Positions 51,709 through 60,458 are shown, counted from the first letter of the stretch. The stretch is 64,000 nucleotides of DNA from Verrucomicrobiota bacterium (GCA_016222805.1 JACRQG010000012.1:1-64000); one strand, 5' to 3'. Made by a program: numbers and translations. Notes: a model not told the origin generated them from the letters alone.

Positions 51709-52658
51709 CGGGCGGCAGGCGCCGGGAGCCACGCGGCCACGCGGGACCAGACGGCATCAACCTCGTTTTGAAGCAGGCAGTGCGGTTCGGCAAATCGGCA
51801 CCGGTCGAAACAGGGCTTGTGGGGGCAGGGGGCCCCCTCGATCCACGCGGCGGTCGGGTGGGTCGGAGCGAACAGCTCCGGGAGCTGGGGGCCGAAGATC
51901 GTGAAGGTAGGCACGTCGAGAAGGGCCGCGAGGTGGCCCGGTCCCGAATCATTTCCAATGAAGCGCGTCGCCGACGCCAGCGTGTCGAGCAGTTGCTCGA
52001 GGTCGGTCGTTTCTTCCGCGAGCATGGTTACCCGCCAGCCGGCGCTGCGGAGCCGGTCGGCCAGCACCTCGAAGCGAGCGCGCGGCCAGCGTCGGACCGA
52101 TTGGGCGGCGCCGGGGTGGATTACGACGTGTTTTCCCGCCCTGCCGGGGTCACGAACCTGAAGGGGGGGGCATTCCCAACCAAAAACGCTGGCGAGGGCC
52201 GCCCAGTGCGCCGCCCGGTGCGGGCGAGCGGGGCGCGGCACACTCGTCTGCAGGAGGACCCCTGAGCCGGCGCGCGAAAACCCGACCCGCCGCTTCACCG
52301 CTCCAAGTGCCAGGAGCAGGTGATCCCGGGGATCCGGGCGGGCGGAAGTGCCGCAGTCGAACCGCCGCTGTCGCAGCGCGCGGGTCGCCTGCCAGAGTTC
52401 CCGCCAGGGCCAGCGATGCAGGCGGTACTTCCCCCGGAAACGTGTCCACGGCACCACCAGCGGGATGAATTCCACGGACGGTGCAAAGCGGGCCAGCAGC
52501 GGCGCGGCATGGGGCTGGCCGACAAGGGTGACGCGGGCGTGGAGTGCCGCCGCACGCAGGAATGGCACTGCCAGGGCAAGGTCTCCGATCCCCCAGAGCT
52601 CGAGCACGAGCAGGTGCGGCTGCGGCGGTGGGGTGAGGTTCGGCGAAGGTTTTGCCAA
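51705..52658 (-). CDS. Glycosyltransferase family 9 (heptosyltransferase-like) 3
   Basis: A 317-residue GT-B enzyme. TTG at 52658 (MAKPSPNLTPPPQPHLL) is the probable start because the family pattern begins right after it (LLVLELWGIGDLALAVPFLRA) and the divergent exosortase starts only 30 bases away. HVVIHPGAAQSVRRWPRARFEVL and FIGNDSGPGHLAALLDVPTFTIFGP mark the donor site. The Cys-rich tail is CPHKPCFDRCRFAEPHCL. It is the first gene of a three-gene - strand operon (two family-9 enzymes and a methyltransferase). Confidence 0.86.
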   Translation of the reverse strand: MAKPSPNLTPPPQPHLLVLELWGIGDLALAVPFLRAAALHARVTLVGQPHAAPLLARFAPSVEFIPLVVPWTRFRGKYRLHRWPWRELWQATRALRQRRFDCGTSARPDPRDHLLLALGAVKRRVGFSRAGSGVLLQTSVPRPARPHRAAHWAALASVFGWECPPLQVRDPGRAGKHVVIHPGAAQSVRRWPRARFEVLADRLRSAGWRVTMLAEETTDLEQLLDTLASATRFIGNDSGPGHLAALLDVPTFTIFGPQLPELFAPTHPTAAWIEGAPCPHKPCFDRCRFAEPHCLLQNEVDAVWSRVAAWLPAPAAR

Positions 52659-52674
52659 GCGCGGAGAGTTAAGT

Positions 52675-52696
52675 CTTGTCTGTCGTCCATGACAAG
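52675..52696. promoter_or_regulatory. Inverted repeat over the exosortase start codon
   Basis: CTTGTC at 52675-52680 and GACAAG at 52691-52696 are exact inverted arms with ten bases between. The right arm begins two bases into the exosortase start region (ATG at 52689). It could be an operator or an mRNA hairpin in the 30-base gap between divergent genes. Confidence 0.35.
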
Positions 52697-54494
52697 CAAC
52701 ACGCCCGCTGGTAGACCAGCCCCGGTGCCTGAGGTGCGGGCCCCGTGGGCCGCGTTGGCATGTGCTGCCGCGGGACTGCTGTTGTGGCACTTTTTTGGGA
52801 ACGCCTCGAAAGGCTGGTTGAAGACGGATTCGGTCTTCTGGTGGTGCGTTGGCCAGTGGATCGATCCGGTGGCGGAAACCGAACACGGCTGGCTGATCCT
52901 GGGCCTGAGCGGCTGGCTCCTGTGGCGTAACCTGCGGCGGAGCGGGCCGGGGCAACCGGAGCCGGCGGCGGGAGGCGGGGCCGGGCAGGTCTGGCCGGCG
53001 TTGGTCGCGATGATGGGTGGGTTGGCGCTGCACGCGGTGGGGTTCATCGGCCAGCAGGCCCGGATTTCGATCGTGGCCCTGCTGCTGTATGCGTGGGGGG
53101 TGCTGCGGCTCGGCGGCGGGCGGCGCTGGGGGGCGGCCGCGGTGTTTCCGCTGGCGTTTCTGGTTTTCGCCATCCCGCTGAACATGATCGACGAGGTCGG
53201 GCTGCCGCTGCGGATGGCCGTGACTTCCGCCGGCCAGAAAATCGCCCACGCCTGCGGCATCGAGGTGTTGCGCAGCGGCACGCAGCTGCTCTCGCCGGAC
53301 GGGAAGTTCAACTACGACGTGGCCGCGCCCTGCTCCGGCGTGCGCTCGCTCGTGGCACTGACGGCGCTCTCGCTGCTCATCGGCTACCTGGAGTTCCGGA
53401 CAGTGCGGCGCCGGGCGCTCGTGCTGCTGGCGAGCTTCCCGCTGGTGTATCTCGGCAACGTGGCCCGGATTGTCGCCATCATCCTCGCGGCGGCCGCAGG
53501 CGGCCCCAACTGGGGAGACTGGGCCCATGAAGTGATGGGCTACGGGGTGTTTGTCATCGTGCTCGGCGGCGTACTCGGAGTGGCGGCGTTGCTGCGCCGC
53601 TGGTGGCCCGAGGCGGTCGAACCCGAGGCGGGCCGCGCCATCCCAGCCGCCTCGACGCCAACCGACCCCGCCGCCCTTCCCCCCGTCGGCGGTGCGACGC
53701 CCGATCGGCCGGGTCACCCAATCGGTGACACGAGCCTGGCGGAGAGTGGGGTGGGGCGCGAGGAGCGGCGGGGGCGGGGACCGGTCCTGGTGGCGGCGGC
53801 GGTGGTGCTTCTCGTCGGAGCGGAGATGGCGGGCCTGCGGTATCTTTCGCGGCAGCCGGCACGGGGGGCGGCGGGAGTGGCCCTGGCGGCGGACGGCCTG
53901 AACCCCGTCGAGCTGCCGGCCTTTCTCGGGACGGAGTGGATTGGCCGGAGGGCCGAGGTCACGGCGGTGGAGCGCGAGGTGCTGCCGGCGGATACGGGGT
54001 ATTCGAGAAAGTTGTACGTGGCGGTGGGGGATCCGCGGCGGCAGGTGTTCCTGTCGATCGTGCTGAGCGGACGGGACCGCACGTCGATCCACCGGCCCGA
54101 GCTGTGCCTGGTCGGGCAGGGATGGACGATTGCGGAGACGGCGCGGCACCGATTCGCGGTTCCAGGCAACAGGCGCGACTTCCCAGCGGCGCTCCTGCGC
54201 GTGCGGCGGGAGGTGCGGACGCCGAAGGGAACCGTGGTGGTGCCGCAGTTGGTCGCGTACTGGTTCATCGGCGGCGACGAAGTCGTGGCGTCCCATTGGG
54301 CCCGGGTGGCCCTGGACTCCTGGAACCGCGTGACTCGCGGCCGGGTGGATCGCTGGGCGTATGTCCTGATGCAGACCGACGCGACCGACGGGGAGGCGGC
54401 GGCACTGGGCCGGTTGCAGGCGGTGATCGACGAGACCCTGCCGGTCTTCGCCCCGCAGCTCCGGGCGGGCGCATCTGTCGGTTGGCGGTTGTAG
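52689..54494 (+). CDS. xrt: Exosortase with fused EpsI domain
   Basis: A 601-residue membrane protein; ATG at 52689 is chosen because longer readings run into the divergent glycosyltransferase. Residues ~15-310 form the exosortase core with about eight membrane segments and the catalytic residues Cys215 (APCSGVRSL), Arg260 (GNVARI) and His280 (WAHEVMGY). A linker and a further membrane segment precede an EpsI-type domain (residues ~395-600): LPAFLGTEWIGRRAEV, GDPRRQVFLSIVLSGRDRTSIHRPELCL and VAYWFIGGDEVVAS. Exosortases cut C-terminal sorting signals of exported proteins and are tied to exopolysaccharide clusters, as here. No protein in this window shows a matching C-terminal signal. Confidence 0.9.
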   Translation: MTSNTPAGRPAPVPEVRAPWAALACAAAGLLLWHFFGNASKGWLKTDSVFWWCVGQWIDPVAETEHGWLILGLSGWLLWRNLRRSGPGQPEPAAGGGAGQVWPALVAMMGGLALHAVGFIGQQARISIVALLLYAWGVLRLGGGRRWGAAAVFPLAFLVFAIPLNMIDEVGLPLRMAVTSAGQKIAHACGIEVLRSGTQLLSPDGKFNYDVAAPCSGVRSLVALTALSLLIGYLEFRTVRRRALVLLASFPLVYLGNVARIVAIILAAAAGGPNWGDWAHEVMGYGVFVIVLGGVLGVAALLRRWWPEAVEPEAGRAIPAASTPTDPAALPPVGGATPDRPGHPIGDTSLAESGVGREERRGRGPVLVAAAVVLLVGAEMAGLRYLSRQPARGAAGVALAADGLNPVELPAFLGTEWIGRRAEVTAVEREVLPADTGYSRKLYVAVGDPRRQVFLSIVLSGRDRTSIHRPELCLVGQGWTIAETARHRFAVPGNRRDFPAALLRVRREVRTPKGTVVVPQLVAYWFIGGDEVVASHWARVALDSWNRVTRGRVDRWAYVLMQTDATDGEAAALGRLQAVIDETLPVFAPQLRAGASVGWRL

Positions 54495-54540
54495 CTGGCC
54501 GCGGCGAGGCCGGCCGCCGGGGTCACCGCCCCCGGCTACA
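54490..54540. repeat. Compound palindromic repeat, family C
   Basis: TGTAGCTGGCCGCGGCGAGG, then CCGGCCGCCGGGGTCACCGCC, then CCCGGCTACA: two stems with inverted TGTAGC / GGCTACA ends. It overlaps the last bases of the exosortase gene. Confidence 0.75.
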
Positions 54541-54601
54541 CCAGACAGATGACCGCCAACCAGGAGATGCGCCCGCTGCGATCCGAGGGTAAACCTTAGT
54601 C

Positions 54602-56227
54602 TTGAGATTTGGGGAGTGGGGCGCGTACGGTTCGAGCCACTTGACATCAGTGGGCGCAGCCGACTTCGCGTTTCTGATTGCCGAGAGCGACCAGTATTTC
54701 GACTGGGCGCTCGCGGTGGCGTTTGTCGTGGTCGGGAGTGGGATCGGCTTCCTGATCGTCTGGATGCTGACGCGGCACACGCGGCGCGTGGCGCACGAGC
54801 AGGCGGCGGAGTTGATCGAGGTGGCCCGGCGCGAGGCGGCGGTGGCGGCGGAGGAGACCAAGCAGAAGGCGGAGGTGGAGATCCAGGAGAAACGCGCGGA
54901 GCTGAACCGGGAGTTCGACCGCCGCGAGATCGAGAGCGACGTGCGGCTGCGCGAGATTCGCGCCCATGAGGAGTCCCTTGCGCTGCTCGACTACCAGCTG
55001 GAGCAGCGGCAGGAGCGCCTGAACCGGGAGACGGCGGCCCTGAAGCAGGCGCGCGACGCGATCCGTTCGCTCTCGAAGAGCGTGCGCAAGCGGCTCGAAG
55101 GGGTGTCGCAGCTCGATGCCGAGGAGATCCGCAAGCAGCTCCGCGAGGAAGTGCTGCTCGAGTGCCAGGACGAATTCCGCGCCCTGCGGCGGGCGACGAT
55201 CGAGAAGTCCGAGCAGGAACTGCAGAACGACGCCCGGCGCGTGCTCATCGCCTCGATGCAGCGCATCGCCAGCCGGCCGAACAACGACCTCACCGCGACC
55301 ATCATCCAGCTGCCGAACGAGGAGATGAAGGGCCGGATCATCGGCCGCGAGGGGCGCAACATCAAGTCGTTCGAATCCGCCACGGGCGTGACGCTGTTGA
55401 TCGACGAGTCGCCGCAGATGGTGTTGCTGTCGTCGTTCGATCCGGTGCGGCGCGAGGTGGCGCGCGTGGCCCTCGACGGCCTGGTGAAGGACGGCCGCAT
55501 CCACCCCGCCTCGATCGAGGAGTACGTGAAACGGGCGCAGGACGAGATCGAGCTGGTCTCGACGCAGGCCGGCGAGGATGCGGTGACCAAGCTCAACATC
55601 AACGGCCTCCACCCCGAGATCATCAAGCTCCTCGGCCGCCTGAAGTACCGGTTTTCCTACAACCAGAACGTGCTCGATCACTCGGTCGAGACGGCGTTCC
55701 TCGCCTCGCTGATCGCGAGCGAGATCGGCCTTGATCCCAACGTGGCCAAGCGCGCCGGCCTGCTGCACGACATCGGCAAGGGCGTGCCGGGCGAACTCGA
55801 GGGCAGCCACGCGACCATCGGCGCGGAGTTCATCAAGCGGCACGGCGAGACCCCGATCGTGGTGAATGCCGTGGCGGCGCACCACGAGGAGGTGAAGCCC
55901 GAGACCATCTATGCGGGCCTGGTGATCCTGGCCGACACGATCTCCGCCACGCGGCCGGGGGCGCGGGCCGACTCGATGACCGGCTACATCCAGCGGCGCG
56001 GGCGGCTGGAGAAACTGGCGCTTTCGATCGAGGGTGTGCAGCAGGCCTTTGCGATCCAGGCGGGCCGCGAAATCCGGGTGGTGGTGTCGCCGACGGAGGT
56101 GACCGACGATCGGGCGCGGGAGATTGCGCGGGTCCTGCGCAAGCGGATCGAGACCGAGCTGCAGTATCCGAGCACGATCAAGGTGACCGTCATCCGCGAA
56201 AGCCGCTTCACCGAAACGGCGACCTAG
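54602..56227 (+). CDS. rny: Ribonuclease Y
   Basis: A 541-residue membrane-anchored endoribonuclease that starts mRNA decay. One N-terminal membrane segment (WALAVAFVVVGSGIGFLIVWML, residues ~36-57) leads into a long coiled coil rich in Glu/Arg (to ~residue 210), a KH domain (LPNEEMKGRIIGREGRNIKSFE) and an HD domain (NQNVLDHSVETAFLA, AGLLHDIGKGVPGELEGSH). The start is uncertain: TTG 54602 as given, or TTG 54641 / GTG 54647, which would leave a shorter tail before the membrane helix. Rny coexists here with RNase G. Confidence 0.93.
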   Translation: MRFGEWGAYGSSHLTSVGAADFAFLIAESDQYFDWALAVAFVVVGSGIGFLIVWMLTRHTRRVAHEQAAELIEVARREAAVAAEETKQKAEVEIQEKRAELNREFDRREIESDVRLREIRAHEESLALLDYQLEQRQERLNRETAALKQARDAIRSLSKSVRKRLEGVSQLDAEEIRKQLREEVLLECQDEFRALRRATIEKSEQELQNDARRVLIASMQRIASRPNNDLTATIIQLPNEEMKGRIIGREGRNIKSFESATGVTLLIDESPQMVLLSSFDPVRREVARVALDGLVKDGRIHPASIEEYVKRAQDEIELVSTQAGEDAVTKLNINGLHPEIIKLLGRLKYRFSYNQNVLDHSVETAFLASLIASEIGLDPNVAKRAGLLHDIGKGVPGELEGSHATIGAEFIKRHGETPIVVNAVAAHHEEVKPETIYAGLVILADTISATRPGARADSMTGYIQRRGRLEKLALSIEGVQQAFAIQAGREIRVVVSPTEVTDDRAREIARVLRKRIETELQYPSTIKVTVIRESRFTETAT

Positions 56228-56233
56228 GGGCGC

Positions 56234-56363
56234 ACCACGGAAGACACGAAAGGCACGAAAGCGGGCCGGAGACGAACCCGGGGTTCATCGCGTCGAGGCG
56301 TGGCCCGTGGCGCACGGGAATTTTGGAATTCCGTTTTGGGGTATTTCGTGTGTTTCGTGGTGA
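56234..56363. repeat. Palindromic element, family A variant
   Basis: The left end is ACCACGGAAGACACGAAAGG; the right end reads TTTCGTGTGTTTCGTGGTG. The ends are inverted as in the elements at 8008 and 21077, but the interior (GGAATTTTGGAATTCCG) is different. It fills the gap between rny and queF. Confidence 0.65.
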
Positions 56364-56366
56364 AAC

Positions 56367-56738
56367 ATGGCCGACCCGAAGATTCTCGAGACGTTTCCCA
56401 ATCCCGCGCCGGGGCGCGACTACGTGATCGAGCACACCCACCACGAGTTCACCTCCGTGTGCCCGATGACCGGGCATCCGGATTTCGCCGCCATCACCGT
56501 GCGCTACGTGGCGGACAAGGTGTGCGTGGAGCTCAAGTCGTTGAAGCTCTACTTCCACGCCTATCGCAACGAAGGGATCTTCTTCGAGGCCGCGACCAAC
56601 CGGATCTGTGACGATCTGGGCAAGGCCCTGCGTCCGCGCGCGCTGACCATCATCGCGGACTGGAAGGCCCGGGGCGGGTTCAGCTCGCGCATCACGGCGG
56701 AGTGGAAGCCGACGGGCCGCCGCCGCCGGCGAGCCTAG
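56367..56738 (+). CDS. queF: NADPH-dependent 7-cyano-7-deazaguanine reductase QueF (short type)
   Basis: A 123-residue enzyme of queuosine synthesis that reduces preQ0 to preQ1. The nucleophile Cys32 lies in EFTSVCPMTGHPDF, and the NADPH-site motif follows as ELKSLKLYFHAYRNEGIFFE (ELKSLK and the conserved Glu). Its length matches the unimodular, tunnel-fold QueF subfamily. The gene stands alone between rny and a repeat block; other que genes are not in view. Confidence 0.95.
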   Translation: MADPKILETFPNPAPGRDYVIEHTHHEFTSVCPMTGHPDFAAITVRYVADKVCVELKSLKLYFHAYRNEGIFFEAATNRICDDLGKALRPRALTIIADWKARGGFSSRITAEWKPTGRRRRRA

Positions 56739-56765
56739 TCTTCCGAGATTCACCCGTATCCTTTG

Positions 56766-56849
56766 TCCCTGTAGGCGGGCGACCCCGCCCCGCGCGGACC
56801 GGACGCCGCCACGGAAGGGTGCGGGGCGGGGTCGCCCCGCGGACAGGGA
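56766..56849. repeat. Inverted pair of REP-like palindromes (family B)
   Basis: TCCCTGT, then AGGCGGGCGACCCCGCCCCGC, a short spacer, then GCGGGGCGGGGTCGCCCCGC, then GGACAGGGA. Two family-B units face each other with inverted outer ends, giving a potential ~84-base hairpin. It lies downstream of queF and could act as its terminator. Confidence 0.75.
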
Positions 56850-56972
56850 GCGGCCAAGACGGGCCTGGCCGGGTTAGTTCCAAGGCGGTCGCGGACCGCT
56901 CGTCCCGGCTTCGAACCGTTCGCGGGCAATGCACTCGCCCTTGACCTGCCGATGTGGCAGGTTCTTCGCCGC

Positions 56973-57749
56973 ATGAAAACGCGCCTCTTCCTGCTGGCCT
57001 GCCTCGGGGTGTCCCTCCTGTCCGCGGCGGACAGTGTCCCGCAATTCAACGCGACGCTTTCGATCGGCAAGGAGCATCGCTTCGTCCTCATCGACGGTCA
57101 GGGCAAGGCGAGTTCGTTCCTGTCCCTGGGCGAGACCTTCGCGGGTTATCGCCTCAAGACCTACGAGGCCAAGACCGGGGTGCTCCAGCTGGAGCGGGAC
57201 GGCAAGGTGTTCCCGGTGACCCTGGTGGCGGAAGCCGCGGTGAAGGACGCGCCGCCGCCGCCCGTGCCGGCGACGATCGCCGACGCCGAGGCCGTGCTGA
57301 ACAAGATGCACTTCGACGAGATGATTGAACGCACGCTCGCGCAGCAGAAGAAGATGATCGCGGGGCAGTTTCAGCAGATGGTCTCGCGGATGACCGCGCA
57401 GGGAGTCGATCCCGAGGCGGCGGCGGCCTTTCAAAAGAAGCTGACCGACGAAATTTTCGGGATCTTCGATCCCAAGCAGCTCAAGTCGGAGGTCTCCCGC
57501 ATCTACAGCGAGGTCTTCAGCAAGCAGGAGCTCGATCAGCTCAGCTCGTTTTTTTCCACGCCGCTGGGGGAGATGCTCTCGACGCGGCAGCCGGCCATCC
57601 AGGAGAAGCTCGGGGTCGTGATGCAGTCGAAGATGGCGGAGGTCATGCCGCGGGTGCAGAAGCTCGGGGCGGAGTTTGCGGCCGAGCAGAAGGCGAAGGG
57701 CATCGCCGTGGGCGGCGGCTCGGCTCCGGCGCCGACCCCGAAGAAGTGA
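56973..57749 (+). CDS. Exported DUF2059-like protein
   Basis: A 258-residue protein; ATG at 56973 gives a signal peptide (MKTRLFLLACLGVSLLSAAD). Residues ~20-85 form a small beta domain (LSIGKEHRFVLIDGQGKASSF). After a Pro-rich linker the C-terminal ~140 residues are helical and match DUF2059: MIERTLAQQKKMIAGQF and YSEVFSKQELDQLSSFFSTPLGEML. DUF2059 proteins are periplasmic with unknown role. No linked operon is evident. Confidence 0.8.
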   Translation: MKTRLFLLACLGVSLLSAADSVPQFNATLSIGKEHRFVLIDGQGKASSFLSLGETFAGYRLKTYEAKTGVLQLERDGKVFPVTLVAEAAVKDAPPPPVPATIADAEAVLNKMHFDEMIERTLAQQKKMIAGQFQQMVSRMTAQGVDPEAAAAFQKKLTDEIFGIFDPKQLKSEVSRIYSEVFSKQELDQLSSFFSTPLGEMLSTRQPAIQEKLGVVMQSKMAEVMPRVQKLGAEFAAEQKAKGIAVGGGSAPAPTPKK

Positions 57750-57803
57750 CGGAGGTCGGGACGAGGCGGGGCTGCTTCACCCAACGCCTGACTTGTCTTG
57801 TCC

Positions 57804-57935
57804 GTGTGGGCCGGGCGACCTCGCCCGGCGTCCGGTTCGCGCGGGGCGGGGTCGCCCCGCCCACAGGACCCGACCCAGTGTAGCCGGCCTCGCTGAGGCC
57901 GGCCGCACCAGGACCTCGAAGGCGCCGGCCGGGAT
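57804..57935. repeat. Repeat cluster with family B and C units
   Basis: A stem GCCGGGCGACCTCGCCCGGC, a family-B unit at 57841-57860, and a family-C stem (TGTAGCCGGCCTCGCTGAGG followed by CCGGCC) at 57879-57903 stand in a row between convergent genes. They likely stop transcription from both sides. Confidence 0.7.
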
Positions 57936-57955
57936 CGCCGCCCGGCGGAGTCCGA

Positions 57956-58723
57956 CTACCCGTGGAGCACCTGCATCACCTCGGCGTGCAGGGCCGGGGT
58001 GGCGGCCGCAATCGTGGACTCGGCGGGATACGGGGTTCCGCCGCGCCAGTCGGTGATCGTGCCGCCGGCCCCGCGCAGGACGGGCACCAGGGCGGCGATG
58101 TCCCAGGGGTTGACGATGGCGTCGAACATCAGATCCGCCCAGCCGCTCGCGACGAGCAGGTAGCCATAGCAATCGCCCCAGGTGCGGACCAGGCGGGCGC
58201 GACGCAGAAGCCGTTCGAAGGCCGGGCCGTCCTGATAGGTGGCGATATTCAGCGGATCGCTGTAGAGCAGCGTCGCTTCCGCGAGGCGCGAGGTCGGGCG
58301 GCACCGCACGGCGGTTCCGTTGAGGGTCGTCGTGGTGCCGTCGCCCACCAGCAATTGGTTGAGGACCGGCTGATGGATGCAGCCGAGGATCGGCTGGCCC
58401 TCGTGCAGCAGCGCGATCAGCGTGCCCCAGAGCGGCAGGCCGGTGACGAAGGCCTTGGTGCCGTCAATGGGATCGAGCACCCAGACAAACTCGGCGTCGG
58501 GGCGATCGTTGCCGAACTCCTCGCCGATGATCCCGTGGGTGGGAAACCGGCGGGAGATGCGTTGACGCAGCAACTCCTCGGCCCCCCGGTCGGCGACGGT
58601 CACCGGAGTCTGGTCCGCCTTGGTCTCGACCACCACGGAGGTCTGCCGGTAAAGCGGCCGGATGAAATCGCCGCTCTCGCGGGCGAGCTCGATCAGGAAC
58701 GCACGGTAACTTTCGAGGTTCAC
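57956..58723 (-). CDS. Inositol monophosphatase family phosphatase (histidinol-phosphatase-like)
   Basis: A 255-residue Mg-dependent sugar/alcohol phosphatase; GTG at 58723 (MNLESYRAFLIELA) is the best start. Metal-site motifs: GIIGEEFGND (Glu), WVLDPIDGTKAFVTG (Asp pair) and NPWDIAALVPVLRGAGG (C-terminal Asp). This domain order and the WGDCYGY element resemble HisN-type histidinol phosphatases more than inositol-specific ones, but the substrate is not certain. It is divergent from the exonuclease gene, with the family-A variant repeat between them. Confidence 0.88.
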   Translation of the reverse strand: MNLESYRAFLIELARESGDFIRPLYRQTSVVVETKADQTPVTVADRGAEELLRQRISRRFPTHGIIGEEFGNDRPDAEFVWVLDPIDGTKAFVTGLPLWGTLIALLHEGQPILGCIHQPVLNQLLVGDGTTTTLNGTAVRCRPTSRLAEATLLYSDPLNIATYQDGPAFERLLRRARLVRTWGDCYGYLLVASGWADLMFDAIVNPWDIAALVPVLRGAGGTITDWRGGTPYPAESTIAAATPALHAEVMQVLHG

Positions 58724-58736
58724 GGGCGGAGCTTGG

Positions 58737-58811
58737 CCCACGGAAGACACGGAAGACACGGAAAAAACAGTTGGGTCCGTGGCTTCCGTATGTTCCGAGT
58801 GTTCCGTGGGC
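58737..58811. repeat. Palindromic element, family A variant (short)
   Basis: CCCACGGAAGACACGGAAGA at the left and GTTCCGAGTGTTCCGTGGG at the right are inverted ends around a short spacer. It lies between divergent genes and overlaps the more upstream possible start of the exonuclease gene. Confidence 0.7.
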
Positions 58812-59483
58812 AACACCTGGACCGAGCAACCGATCTTTTTCGTGGATTTTGAAGGCAGCCGCGCCTCGGGGATTCTCGAGTTTGGCGTGGCGGAGGTACT
58901 CCGGGGGGAGGTGGTGTCGACCCGCACGCGCCTGTGCCGCCCGGTCGGTCGGGTGCGGGAGGAGGACACCGCGGTGCACGGGCTGCGGTTCGAGTCCCTG
59001 GTGGCGCTGGCACCCTTTGCGGACGAGTGGAATTACTTCCTGAGCCTGCGGGAGCTCGGTCCGCTCGCGGCGCACTATGCCGGGGTGGAGAACGGCCTGC
59101 TGAAGTCCGTCTGGCCCTACCCGCGAAACGTGCCGGACTTCGCCCGGCCCGGGGAACGCCTCGTGGACTGGGGACCCTGGGTCGACACGGCTCGGCTGTA
59201 CGAGCAGTTGCATCCCCGCTTTGCCAGCGGGCAACTCGAGGCGCTGGTGGTCGCCGCCGGACTGCAGCCGGAGCTCGACACCCTCGCGGCGGAGCACTGC
59301 CCGGCGGACCGGCGGCGCTACCACGCCGCGCTGTACGATGCCCTGGCCGGGGCATTGCTGCTGGCCGCGCTGGCCCGCGATCCCCAGGTGGCCGCCCTCT
59401 CGACGATGCAGTTGCTGGCGCTGAGCACCCTCGACCCGCGCCGTCGCGACGCCCTCCAGCAACGCGAGCTGTTCGGCGTGTGA
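58806..59483 (+). CDS. DnaQ-like 3'-5' exonuclease domain protein
   Basis: A 225-residue protein from GTG 58806; an ATG at 58779 in the same frame lies inside a palindromic repeat and would add nine unlikely residues. IFFVDFEGSRASGILEFGVA has the DxE of motif I, AVHGL follows, LAAHYAGVENGLL is motif II, and RRYHAALYDALAGALLL is motif III with His and Asp. These are the DEDDh residues of the DnaQ superfamily. It could be an accessory exonuclease for DNA repair or RNA trimming. A TonB or polymerase partner is not seen; the gene stands alone. Confidence 0.8.
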   Translation: MGNTWTEQPIFFVDFEGSRASGILEFGVAEVLRGEVVSTRTRLCRPVGRVREEDTAVHGLRFESLVALAPFADEWNYFLSLRELGPLAAHYAGVENGLLKSVWPYPRNVPDFARPGERLVDWGPWVDTARLYEQLHPRFASGQLEALVVAAGLQPELDTLAAEHCPADRRRYHAALYDALAGALLLAALARDPQVAALSTMQLLALSTLDPRRRDALQQRELFGV

Positions 59484-59522
59484 GGTGACCTCCCGGGGAT
59501 CGGCTCGGATCGATTCAGCCAT

Positions 59523-59546
59523 CCGGCCTCAACGAGGCCGGCTACA
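59523..59546. repeat. Palindromic repeat, family C (short form)
   Basis: CCGGCCTCAACGAGGCCGGC followed by TACA: the family-C stem with one end, between the convergent exonuclease and glycosyltransferase genes. Confidence 0.7.
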
Positions 59547-59627
59547 AACGCAGATCGACGGAAGCGCCTGGTGGAGGGCACCCCGTAACCGCAACCTCAT
59601 GGCACGTTCCACGGACCAAGCCAGGAG

Positions 59628-60458
59628 TCACAATGATGGGTCCGGTCCCGGGGATTCCAGCGGGTAGCGGCGGAGGCCCGTTTTTTGGGCGAAGAGGCGG
59701 AGCAGGAACAACGGGTTGGCGCGCAGGTAGCGCGGGCCCAGGCGGCGGGGCTCGGTGCCCAGTCGAAACAGCCACTCCAGGCCGCTGCGCTGCATCCAGC
59801 GCGGCGCCTGGGGCACACGACCCGAGTGAAAATCGAAGGCGGCTCCCACGCCGATCAGCACCCCCGCGTCGAGATCCCGCCAATGCGCCGCCATGAAACG
59901 CTCCTGTTTCGGTGAGCCGAGGCCGACCCAGATCACGTCGGGCCGCAGCCGCGCGATTTCCGCGCGCCATGCGGTGAACTCCGCCGGTTCCAGCGGGCGG
60001 AAGGGAGGCGTGTGGGTGCCGACAATTTCCAGGCCCGGGAACCGGGCGACCAGCCGCGCCGCCAGTTCTGTGGCCACCCCGGGTGCTCCGCCGTAGAAAT
60101 AGTGGCGGAGACCGACGGCGCGGCCGGTGGCGCAGACGGCGAGCAGGAGATCCGGACCGTAAACCCGTTCGACACCGCGCGGCCCCAGCCAGACCAGCGG
60201 CATGCCATCGGGCGTCGTGAGCCACGAGGTGTTGAAGATTCGGCGCAGCCCGGGCTCGTCGCCGGCGGCGATGAGGCTGTGGACGGTGCCGAGGCAGACA
60301 TAACCCCGCCGCACCCGGCCCCGCTGGGCCACGATCAGTTCCCGTGCCTGGCCGAAGGTCAGCGCCGAGATCCCGAAGCCGATCACGTTGTAGCGAGGCG
60401 GAACAGAATCGGCGGTGGCGGGGGATTCCGGCGGGGGACTGGAAGGCGGTGGCGCCAT
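59628..60458 (-). CDS. WecB/TagA/CpsF family glycosyltransferase (GT26)
   Basis: About 276 residues from ATG 60458 (MAPPPSSPPPES); a longer reading from 60497 is possible. After a Pro/Ser-rich start comes the family body: YNVIGFGISALTFGQARELI, TPDGMPLVWLGP, LRHYFYGGAPGVATELAARL and DVIWVGLGSPKQERFMA, the last being diagnostic. The C-terminal basic stretch may hold the membrane. Members transfer N-acetylmannosamine or similar sugars onto lipid-linked precursors of wall or capsule polymers. It is 7-19 kb from the envelope cluster but probably serves it. Confidence 0.9.
   Translation of the reverse strand: MAPPPSSPPPESPATADSVPPRYNVIGFGISALTFGQARELIVAQRGRVRRGYVCLGTVHSLIAAGDEPGLRRIFNTSWLTTPDGMPLVWLGPRGVERVYGPDLLLAVCATGRAVGLRHYFYGGAPGVATELAARLVARFPGLEIVGTHTPPFRPLEPAEFTAWRAEIARLRPDVIWVGLGSPKQERFMAAHWRDLDAGVLIGVGAAFDFHSGRVPQAPRWMQRSGLEWLFRLGTEPRRLGPRYLRANPLFLLRLFAQKTGLRRYPLESPGPDPSL

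Noticed and set aside
54602-54700. Possible tRNA-like sequence (GGTTCGAGCC near 54630)
   Set aside because: Only the T-loop-like string is present; there is no acceptor stem or other arms, and it lies in or just before the rny coding start.
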